Source: an uncultured Haloferula sp.
GTDB lineage: Bacteria > Verrucomicrobiota > Verrucomicrobiae > Verrucomicrobiales > Akkermansiaceae
Length of the DNA stretch: 5,451 nt
Reading direction: 5' to 3'
Assembly: GCA_946481625.1 (NCBI GenBank)
Contig: CAMLOZ010000281.1
Location: 1-5,451, forward strand
Below the pieces are notes generated by a model. That model was not told the origin of the DNA, searched no databases, and worked only from the letters and a program-made list of their open reading frames with translations. Positions 1 to 5,451 of this stretch are shown here, in pieces. Made by a program: the position numbers and the translations under genes. Positions within the stretch are counted from its first letter, which is position 1. Each line of letters begins with the position of its first letter.

Positions 1-772
<772 letters not shown>

Positions 773-773
773 T

Positions 774-824
774 CGCGAAGCGCACTCCGATTGATGATTG
801 GAAGATCAGTGATTAGTGATTTCT
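774..824 (+). repeat. Intergenic direct repeat, copy 1
   Basis: This 51-bp stretch aligns without gaps to 2267-2317 (offset 1493) with 7 mismatches, about 86% identity. The core CGATTGATGATTGGAAGAT (788-806) is identical in both copies. It begins one base after the permease stop and is AT-rich within GC-rich surroundings. Its inside is built from reiterated GATGATT/GTGATT-like words rather than an inverted repeat. A possible GTG start at 816 for the aminotransferase lies inside it, one reason to prefer the ATG at 831. A weak promoter-like pair (TTGATG at 791, 17 bp, TAGTGA at 814) can be read in this copy only, and I would not rely on it. Confidence 0.75.
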
Positions 825-830
825 AAACCT

Positions 831-2165
831 ATGGCCACGCTCCCGCCTTTCGACTACACCCCGCTTCCTTACACCGGTCCCTCGCCGGAGGAAGTCCTCG
901 CCCTTCGCAAGGAGCACGTCAGCCCCGGCATCTTCCACTACTACAAGAAGCCCGTCATGATCGTCGAGGGCAAAGGCCAGTATCTCTTCGATGAGACCGG
1001 CCGCCGCTACCTCGATGGCTTCGGCGGCATCGTCACCGTCAGCGTCGGCCACTGCCATCCGGAAGTCGTCGCCGCCGCCAATCTCCAGAACGAGACGATC
1101 CAGCACACCACCACCATCTACCTCCATCCGAATATCGCCCTCTACGCGAAGGAACTCGCCGCGAAGATGCCGGGTGATCTCAAGGTCTGCTATTTCGTCA
1201 ATTCCGGCTCGGAGGCCAACGACCTCGCCATGCTCATGGCCCGCGCCTACACCGGCAATTACGACGTCATCGCCCTGCGCAATGCCTACCACGGCGGCAG
1301 TCCCTCCGCGATGGCCCTCACCTCGCACCACACCTGGAAGTTCAATGTCCCGCACTCCTTCGGCGTCCAGCACGCCCGCATGCCGGACACCTACCGCGGC
1401 CCCTTCGGGCACGATGACCCCGATGCCGGCAAGAAATACGCCGCCGATATCGAGGACCTCATCCGCTTCGGCACTTCCGGAAAAATCGCAGCCTTCATCG
1501 CCGAGTCCATCCAGGGCGTCGGCGGCACCGTCGTCTTTCCCGATGGCTACCTGCAGCACGCATACGCCCACGCCCGCGCCGCCGGCGGCCTCTGCATCGC
1601 CGATGAAGTCCAGGCTGGCTTCGGCCGCACCGGCACGCATTTCTGGGGCTTCGAAACCCAGGGCGTCATCCCCGACATCGTCACCATGGCCAAGGGTATC
1701 GGCAATGGCTGCCCGCTCGCCGCAGTCGTCACCACGCCCGAGATCGCCAAGACCCTCGCCACCCGCATCCACTTCAATACCTTCGGCGGCAACCCCGTCT
1801 CCATGGCCCAGGGCCGCGCCGTCCTCAAGGTCATCGAAAAGGAAGGCCTCCAGGCAAACTCCCTCGCCATCGGCTCCCGTCTAACAGAAGGCTTCCAGCG
1901 CCTCGCCGCGAAGCACTCCCTGATCGGCGAAGTCCGCGGCCTCGGCCTCATGCTCGGCATCGAGCTCGTCAAGGATCGCGCCACCAAGGAACCCGCCCGC
2001 GAGGAATGCGCCGCCGTCTTCGAGCGCTGCAAGGACCTCGGCCTCCTCATCGGCAAGGGCGGCCTCTGGGGAAACGTCCTCCGCATCAAGCCCCCGATGT
2101 GCCTGACACCCGCCGACGCCGACTTCATGCTCGAAGTCATCGACCAAGCTCTCGCCTCCGTCTGA
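831..2165 (+). CDS. AGXT2-like class III aminotransferase (alanine-glyoxylate / beta-amino acid:pyruvate type)
   Basis: A PLP-dependent fold-type I, class III aminotransferase of 444 residues. It probably moves an amino group between alanine, beta-alanine or 3-aminoisobutyrate and glyoxylate or pyruvate in the cytoplasm. Resemblance to mammalian AGXT2 runs nearly end to end: KEHVSPG and [20 protein letters not shown] near the N-terminus, NSGSEAN (from N124), [18 protein letters not shown] with the PLP-ring aspartate D258, [18 protein letters not shown] with the Schiff-base lysine K288, HFNTFGGNP, and [13 protein letters not shown]. The D-to-K spacing of 30 is normal for the fold. The ATG at 831 is chosen because an alternative GTG at 816 adds only five residues encoded inside a repeat; neither has a convincing ribosome binding site. 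The preceding NCS1 permease suggests a role in the last step of reductive pyrimidine (or similar) catabolism. The family is clear; the exact substrates are inferred. Confidence 0.93.
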   Translation: MATLPPFDYTPLPYTGPSPEEVLALRKEHVSPGIFHYYKKPVMIVEGKGQYLFDETGRRYLDGFGGIVTVSVGHCHPEVVAAANLQNETIQHTTTIYLHPNIALYAKELAAKMPGDLKVCYFVNSGSEANDLAMLMARAYTGNYDVIALRNAYHGGSPSAMALTSHHTWKFNVPHSFGVQHARMPDTYRGPFGHDDPDAGKKYAADIEDLIRFGTSGKIAAFIAESIQGVGGTVVFPDGYLQHAYAHARAAGGLCIADEVQAGFGRTGTHFWGFETQGVIPDIVTMAKGIGNGCPLAAVVTTPEIAKTLATRIHFNTFGGNPVSMAQGRAVLKVIEKEGLQANSLAIGSRLTEGFQRLAAKHSLIGEVRGLGLMLGIELVKDRATKEPAREECAAVFERCKDLGLLIGKGGLWGNVLRIKPPMCLTPADADFMLEVIDQALASV

Positions 2166-2266
2166 CCCTCCGCTGGGGGCGTCGGCTTGCGTCGGCTCCA
2201 TCCGTTGGGGCCATTCAGCCCGGCTCGCGTATCACTCCGCCGTCACCCTGTTCATGATTCCTCCCC

Positions 2267-2317
2267 CGCGAAGCACACTTCGATTGATGATTGGAAGATT
2301 GGTGATTGATGATTCCT
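2267..2317 (+). repeat. Intergenic direct repeat, copy 2
   Basis: This is the second copy of the 51-bp element at 774-824, in the same orientation, with the same 19-bp core at 2281-2299. It lies in the 154-bp convergent gap between the aminotransferase stop and the exonuclease stop, ending two bases before the minus-strand TAG at 2320-2322. It shows no stem followed by a T-run, so it does not look like an intrinsic terminator. The pair brackets the aminotransferase gene. Elsewhere in the gap I see only a 10-bp near-perfect tandem duplication (GCGTCGGCTT/GCGTCGGCTC, 2179-2198) and a four-pair hairpin around 2208-2221. Confidence 0.75.
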
Positions 2318-2319
2318 CC

Positions 2320-2922
2320 CTATCGCCCTCTCCCCCGATGCCAAACCCTCGTATCCGGCATCACCAGCCACTCCACCGGCTTCTCTCCCAGATCGAAAGC
2401 CCCCACCAGATCCTCTAACAAAACCAGCGATGCCGCCGCATCGTAGAGCGCATCGTGCCACCGTCTTCCCGGCACCATCGCCGCCACCCTCCCGCCCAGG
2501 CCCCGTGCCTCGCACAGCGCCGAAAGCGAATGCTCCCCTAGCTCCGGCCATGCCGCCCGCGCCAGCAGCAGGGTGTCCACCCACGGCCCGAAGCCATGCC
2601 CCGGAAAGGCCCGCAGGAAGCGCTTCTCCGTCCCCTTGCCATGCGCCACCACCACCGCTCCCGCCAGGTGCCGCTTGATCTCCGGCCACAGCGACAGCAG
2701 CCCCGGCGCTCCCGCCAGATCCTCGTCCCGGATCCCGTGCACCTTCCGCGCCGACCACTGGATCGGCTCTTCCGAGGCCAGATAGGACACGAAGCTCTCG
2801 CCGTGCCCCGCACCCGGCGACCACCTCGCCATCCCCACCTGCACCGGTACATCCGTGCGCCCGCGGGCCGCCCCCGCCGACTCGAAGTCGATCGCCGTGA
2901 AGTGGCATTCCCCGATCAGCAC
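2320..2922 (-). CDS. DnaQ-like DEDDh-family 3'-5' exonuclease, RNase T / Pol III epsilon superfamily
   Basis: A small protein (200 residues from the chosen start) with the DEDDh exonuclease layout, expected to remove nucleotides from 3' ends of DNA or RNA using two metal ions. Motifs in order: ExoI AIDFES with D12 and E14; the family-typical VHGI at 61-64; ExoII VVVAHGKGTEKRFL at 90-103; WVDTLLLAR at 114-122 and HSLSALCEARGL at 131-142; ExoIII WHDALYDAAASLVLLEDL at 155-172 with H156 and D161. In ExoII the usual metal-binding aspartate (AHNxxFD) is glutamate E99, read clearly as a GAG codon. The frame stays open upstream to 3312, but that extension is low-complexity G/R-rich sequence that crosses a repeat, so I place the start at GTG 2922, which puts ExoI about 12 residues from the N-terminus as in relatives. 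The start is less certain than the family. It is convergent with the aminotransferase and divergent from the membrane-protein gene, so probably transcribed alone. The biological substrate is unknown. Confidence 0.82.
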   Translation of the reverse strand: MLIGECHFTAIDFESAGAARGRTDVPVQVGMARWSPGAGHGESFVSYLASEEPIQWSARKVHGIRDEDLAGAPGLLSLWPEIKRHLAGAVVVAHGKGTEKRFLRAFPGHGFGPWVDTLLLARAAWPELGEHSLSALCEARGLGGRVAAMVPGRRWHDALYDAAASLVLLEDLVGAFDLGEKPVEWLVMPDTRVWHRGRGR

Positions 2923-3022
2923 ACCCCCACCGCAACACGCCCCGCCCCCACCGCGCCACCGAAAAAATGCCTTTCCCCGGATCTCGAACGCATTCCCCTT
3001 CGGGGTCCAGCAAGTCCTCGGC

Positions 3023-3034
3023 GGGAAGCTTCCC
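3023..3034. other. Perfect 12-bp palindrome GGGAAGCTTCCC
   Basis: The two halves GGGAAG and CTTCCC are exact reverse complements with no spacer. It sits in the divergent gap about 100 bp upstream of the exonuclease start. A two-fold symmetric site here could bind a dimeric regulator, but a single copy with no known matching regulator makes this speculative; chance or part of a larger repeat is equally possible. Confidence 0.3.
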
Positions 3035-3066
3035 TGTGTTCCATGGCCCACCTCCTCCTGCCTTTC

Positions 3067-3104
3067 AGATTTCGCGTCTCTTTCGCGACCTTTCGCGGTT
3101 AAAA
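3067..3104. repeat. Dispersed-type intergenic repeat with three TTTCGCG units
   Basis: TTTCGCG occurs at 3070-3076, 3081-3087 and 3091-3097 (period 11 then 10 bp) and is followed by GTTAAAA at 3098-3104. Read on the minus strand it is a TTTTAAC followed by three CGCGAAA units. From general knowledge, sequences of the form AACCGC(A/G)AA(A/T)G.CGC(A/G)AA recur between genes in many environmental bacteria, including Verrucomicrobiota and Planctomycetota, and are sometimes wrongly translated. I could not check copy number. The internal periodicity is seen directly; the membership of a dispersed family is recollection. Confidence 0.55.
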
Positions 3105-3293
3105 CCAAAGTCCTCCCCAATGCCAAAACCCGCACTCCACTTGGAGCCGTTTCCGCCGATCCCTTCCATCCACGGTTGATTCCCCTCGACCCCGGCTCGG
3201 CTCCTCTGCCCGCGCCCCCGGAAAATCCCCGGATCCAAGGACCGCCCGGGGCTTGCCATCGGCGGAAAGGTTGCCGAAGGTCCGGCCCCGCGA

Positions 3294-4172
3294 ATGCCGG
3301 AACGCCGCACACCTCTTTGGCTCTGGCCGAATCTCTTGAGCCTCGACGCCCCCGCTGTCGCGATGGCGTGGCTCTTCATGTTCCAGAAGATCTGGCTGCA
3401 GATTCTCCCTTGGGGCTACTACGCCGCGCTCGGTCTCGCCGTCTGGGGCATCTACATCCTGGATCGCATCATCGATGTGAAGATGCTTGCTCCTGGTGAT
3501 CCCCGCCTCGGGCCGCGCCACGATTTCCACCAGCGCCACCTTCGGGTGATGTCCACTGTCGCCGTGCTGGCTTTGCTCGGTTCCGCCTTCATCGCTGGCG
3601 GCCACATCTCCTTCGGTCCCCTGGTGGATTACGGGAAGCCGGTCATCTTCCTCGTCGTCGTCTTTTTCTCACTCACCATCTTCTCGAAGCAGGACCGGGA
3701 GATTCCCCATTTGAGGAATCTGTTCGCCGGCCTGGCGTTCTCCTACGGTACTTCGATGGGCGCGCACATGTGGTCGTGGAAACCGGGCATCTTCGATGTC
3801 GTGCATCAGCCCTTCAATCTCGCGCTCTCGCCCGAGATGCTCGCCTTCGCCATCCTCTGCACCCTCAATATCTCCGCCATCCACTTCTGGGAACACTCCC
3901 GTTTCTCAGGGGATGTCGAGCAGGCTGCCGCCAACGACCTCTCTCTCACCATCCCCCTCACCGTCCTCGCCGCCGGATCCATCGGCCTGGCCGTGCTCGA
4001 TGAGGAGAGCCGCAGCCGGCCCTTCTACTATGCGGTGCTGATTTCCTCCGCGCTGCTCTATGTCCTGAACCGTCTCCGCGCGAATTATTCCGTCGATGCC
4101 CTGCGCGTCATGGCGGATGCCGCGATGCTCGTTCCTTTGCCTGTTTTCATCGCTTTATCGGCCAATTCCTGA
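3294..4172 (+). CDS. Polytopic membrane protein of unknown function, UbiA-prenyltransferase-like
   Basis: A 292-residue protein with about eight or nine hydrophobic segments, roughly at residues 14-34, 38-57, 86-105, 114-134, 143-160, 180-200, 220-240, 246-264 and 270-288, so it is an inner-membrane protein. I do not recognise a named gene. The layout recalls the UbiA prenyltransferase superfamily: LLSLDAP near the N-terminus, an acidic motif at the end of the second helix (YILDRIIDVK, D57 and D61) followed by a basic loop RHDFHQRHLR (75-84), and a second acidic cluster near the C-terminus (D268, R271, D275 in DALRVMADAAMLVP). The classical NDxxDxxxD motif is absent, so prenyl transfer is not established. 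The ATG at 3294 is chosen because it precedes the first helix by a short basic N-terminus; a weak GAAGG lies 13 bp upstream. The kinase gene follows after 44 bp. Existence as a gene is well supported by composition; function is open. Confidence 0.8.
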   Translation: MPERRTPLWLWPNLLSLDAPAVAMAWLFMFQKIWLQILPWGYYAALGLAVWGIYILDRIIDVKMLAPGDPRLGPRHDFHQRHLRVMSTVAVLALLGSAFIAGGHISFGPLVDYGKPVIFLVVVFFSLTIFSKQDREIPHLRNLFAGLAFSYGTSMGAHMWSWKPGIFDVVHQPFNLALSPEMLAFAILCTLNISAIHFWEHSRFSGDVEQAAANDLSLTIPLTVLAAGSIGLAVLDEESRSRPFYYAVLISSALLYVLNRLRANYSVDALRVMADAAMLVPLPVFIALSANS

Positions 4173-4178
4173 TCGTGC

Positions 4179-4206
4179 TTGCCGATGGGCGCGCCCGTCC
4201 TAGCAT
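4179..4206 (+). promoter_or_regulatory. Putative promoter for the kinase-fmt pair, with a palindrome in its spacer
   Basis: TTGCCG (4179-4184) and TAGCAT (4201-4206) are separated by 16 bp and resemble sigma-70 -35 and -10 boxes. The -10 ends ten bases before the ATG at 4217, so a transcript from it would have almost no leader. A perfect 10-bp palindrome GGGCGCGCCC (4187-4196) fills the spacer and could be an operator or coincidence in GC-rich DNA. The location in the 44-bp gap after the membrane-protein stop is sensible for a promoter, but the call rests on sequence resemblance only. Confidence 0.4.
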
Positions 4207-4216
4207 TTCCCTTCCC

Positions 4217-4849
4217 ATGTCAAAGGCACTCGACACCAAACGTCCCGCTTTCCTGATCCTCGGCGCTCCGGGAGCGGGGAAGGGGACTCAAGGCAAGGTT
4301 CTCGGCTCCATCCCGCGCTTCTTCCATTGCGCTTGCGGTGATGTTTTCCGCTCGCTCGATACCCGCACGACCATCGGCCAGCGCTTCGTCCATTACTCGA
4401 GCCGCGGCGAACTGGTGCCGGATGAACTCACCATCGAGCTCTGGAAAGCCCAGGTCGACAATTGGGCGGACTCCCACGTTTACAAGCCGGACATCGACTT
4501 CCTCGTCCTCGATGGCATCCCGCGGAATGTCCCCCAGGCGGAGATGATCACCACCTTCCTGGATATCCATCAGGTCTTCCATCTCTCCTGCCCGGACCGC
4601 GAGGAACTCGCCCGCCGCATGCGCAAGCGCGCCCTCAAGGACAACCGCATCGATGACGCCTCGGACCGCGTGATCCAGCAGCGCATCGCCACCTACGAGG
4701 CCGAAACCAAGCCGATCCTCGAGTACTTCTCGGACCGGCTCGTGACCAATATCGATGCCACCCAGCCCCCCGTGAAGGTGCTCCACGACATCATCGGCAA
4801 GATCGTCTCCCTTCCCGTCTTCACCGCGTCCGCCCAGCACATCGCCTGA
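4217..4849 (+). CDS. Adenylate-kinase-like nucleoside monophosphate kinase, short-LID form
   Basis: A cytoplasmic P-loop kinase of 210 residues expected to transfer phosphate from ATP to a nucleoside monophosphate. Motifs in order: Walker A GAPGAGKGT (16-24); CGDVFRSL (40-47), corresponding to the NMP-binding TGDxLR of adenylate kinases; GELVPDELTIELW (64-76); FLVLDGIPRNVPQAE (95-109), the family DGFPR...QAE signature; and RRMRKRALKDNRIDDASDRVIQQRI spread over 133-157, with arginines R138, R144 and R156. Only about five residues separate R138 and R144, so the long zinc-type LID of bacterial Adk is absent. The AMP-contacting threonine of typical Adk (sTGD) is cysteine (C40). ATG 4217 is preferred to the in-frame GTG 4175, since the extra 14 residues would run back through the putative promoter. 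The stop overlaps the next start by one base. It may be a paralog rather than the housekeeping Adk, and its preferred substrate (AMP, UMP or CMP) cannot be read from sequence. Confidence 0.87.
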   Translation: MSKALDTKRPAFLILGAPGAGKGTQGKVLGSIPRFFHCACGDVFRSLDTRTTIGQRFVHYSSRGELVPDELTIELWKAQVDNWADSHVYKPDIDFLVLDGIPRNVPQAEMITTFLDIHQVFHLSCPDREELARRMRKRALKDNRIDDASDRVIQQRIATYEAETKPILEYFSDRLVTNIDATQPPVKVLHDIIGKIVSLPVFTASAQHIA

Positions 4850-5451
4850 TGCCAGAGGAGCCCCGGATCATCTTCTTCGGTAGCGGGGAGATCGCCATCC
4901 CCTCCTTCCGCCGCCTGATCGGATCGGGCCCGCGCCCCCTCGCGCTGGTCACCCAGCCGGACAAACCCGCCGGCCGCCACCGCAGCACGCTCACCCCGCC
5001 GCCGATCAAGCGCATCGCGCTCGAGGCCGCGATCCCCGTCCTCCAGCCGGAGAGCGTGCGAGAGGAGGGGAGTCTCATCGCCCTCCGCGCCCTTGATCCC
5101 GATCTCATCGTCGTCATGGCCTACGGCCAGATCCTGCCGAAGGCCCTGATCTCGATCCCGCGGCTCGCCTGCATCAACCTCCATGCCTCGCTCCTCCCGC
5201 GCCACCGCGGTGCCTCCTGCATCCAGGCCGCCATCGATGAGGGCGATCCCGAGACCGGCGTGACCGTCATGCACGTCGTCCCGAAGCTCGATGCCGGCGA
5301 CATGATCCTCTCCAAGACCACGTCCATCGCCGCGGACGACACCGGGGGTTCCCTCCACGACCGCATGGCCGACCTCGCGGCCGATGCTCTCGGCGCCGCC
5401 CTTCCATTGCTCCTCGCCGGCACCGCTTCCCGCACCCCGCAGGACCCCGCG
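4849..5451 (+). CDS. fmt: Methionyl-tRNA formyltransferase, N-terminal catalytic domain (3' end outside window)
   Basis: The enzyme transfers a formyl group from 10-formyltetrahydrofolate to the methionine on initiator tRNA, allowing bacterial translation initiation. The frame is open to the window end, giving 201 of about 310 expected residues: essentially the whole Rossmann-like catalytic domain, with the C-terminal tRNA-binding domain lying outside. Visible signatures: IIFFGSGEIAIPSF (7-20), LVTQPDKPAGR (33-43), PPIK (51-54), VVMAYGQILP, then INLHASLLPRHRGAS (109-123) with catalytic N110 and H112, and DPETGVTVMHVVPKLDAGD (133-151) with catalytic D148. The usual RGAAPIxxAI stretch reads RGASCIQAAI here. 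The ATG overlaps the kinase TGA by one base (TGATG), suggesting reinitiation by the same ribosomes; no Shine-Dalgarno sequence is visible. The frequent partner def is not seen in the window. Confidence 0.95.
   Translation, partial: MPEEPRIIFFGSGEIAIPSFRRLIGSGPRPLALVTQPDKPAGRHRSTLTPPPIKRIALEAAIPVLQPESVREEGSLIALRALDPDLIVVMAYGQILPKALISIPRLACINLHASLLPRHRGASCIQAAIDEGDPETGVTVMHVVPKLDAGDMILSKTTSIAADDTGGSLHDRMADLAADALGAALPLLLAGTASRTPQDPA

Larger units (their letters stand above)
2923..3293. other. Divergent intergenic region, 371 bp, no convincing gene
   Basis: This gap separates the starts of the minus-strand exonuclease and the plus-strand membrane protein. Open frames cross it on both strands, but their products are P/R/G-rich, lack recognisable domains and look like by-products of high GC. 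It contains a perfect 12-bp palindrome (3023-3034), a TTTCGCG triple repeat (3067-3104), and a CTTGCC box at 3252-3257 about 40 bp upstream of the ATG at 3294, placed like the box before the kinase gene but without a good -10 partner. The exonuclease start has only G-runs ahead of it. Both divergent promoters presumably lie here, but I cannot place them securely. Confidence 0.6.

Noticed and set aside
774..824. Repeat copies as a CRISPR array or IS ends
   Set aside because: Only two copies 1.4 kb apart with a gene between, direct rather than inverted, and no transposase or cas gene in the window.
813..1772. A 319-residue open frame antisense to the aminotransferase gene
   Set aside because: G/D/E/A-rich mirror of a strongly conserved gene, no domain; a by-product of third-position GC bias.
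2179..2221. 10-bp tandem duplication and a small GGGC/GCCC hairpin after the aminotransferase as a terminator
   Set aside because: The stem is four pairs and there is no T-tract, so termination is not supported.
2995..3005. CCCCTTCGGGG as a terminator hairpin
   Set aside because: Only three or four base pairs and no T-run on either side.
2252..3013. A 253-residue minus-strand open frame ending inside repeat copy 2
   Set aside because: Glycine-rich shadow of the exonuclease gene in another frame; its last residues are just the repeat translated.
3247..3290. CGGGGC / GCCCCG inverted repeat just upstream of the membrane-protein gene
   Set aside because: Six pairs around a 32-base loop in GC-rich DNA, with no supporting inner stem; expected by chance.
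2923..3312. N-terminal extension of the exonuclease frame up to ATG 3312
   Set aside because: The 130 extra residues are low-complexity, run through the TTTCGCG repeat and would overlap the start of the membrane-protein gene; the catalytic domain is complete from 2922.
2855..3499. A 214-residue plus-strand open frame through the divergent gap
   Set aside because: P/R/S-rich, no domain, and overlaps the better-supported membrane-protein gene in another frame.
4220..4840. Antisense open frame over the kinase gene
   Set aside because: Shadow of a conserved gene; no domain and G/D/E-rich composition.

Overview
The window is GC-rich and densely coding. It carries five protein genes, two cut by the window edges, and I see no RNA gene, CRISPR array, insertion sequence or phage-like gene. 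Strong C/G preference at third codon positions, starts without clear Shine-Dalgarno sequences, and short dispersed intergenic repeats fit a Verrucomicrobiota genome, perhaps near Luteolibacter or Haloferula. That placement is an impression, not a demonstrated assignment.

Region 1 (1-2165, + strand) looks catabolic. It holds the C-terminal part of an NCS1-family nucleobase/hydantoin/allantoin permease, then a complete class III aminotransferase closely resembling mammalian AGXT2 (alanine-glyoxylate / beta-aminoisobutyrate aminotransferase). Together they suggest the end of a reductive pyrimidine (or related ureide) breakdown operon: uptake of the base at one end, and transamination of beta-alanine or 3-aminoisobutyrate at the other. 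The ring-opening enzymes would lie upstream, outside the window.

Region 2 (2166-3293) is a convergent gap, a minus-strand DnaQ-like (DEDDh) exonuclease gene of about 200 codons with a D-to-E change in its ExoII motif, and a 371-bp divergent gap. A 51-bp direct repeat flanks the aminotransferase gene (774-824 and 2267-2317, about 86% identical). The divergent gap holds a second repeat-like element with three TTTCGCG units and a perfect 12-bp palindrome.

Region 3 (3294-5451, + strand) has a polytopic membrane protein of unknown function with UbiA-prenyltransferase-like features, then a short-LID adenylate-kinase-like nucleoside monophosphate kinase, then methionyl-tRNA formyltransferase (fmt), cut at the right edge. 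Kinase and fmt overlap by one base (TGATG) and are probably translationally coupled. A promoter-like sequence with a perfect 10-bp palindrome between its -35 and -10 boxes sits just before the kinase.

No obviously new multi-gene system is visible. The items most worth a second look are the paired repeat around the aminotransferase gene, the TTTCGCG element, the altered exonuclease motif, and the unassigned membrane protein.
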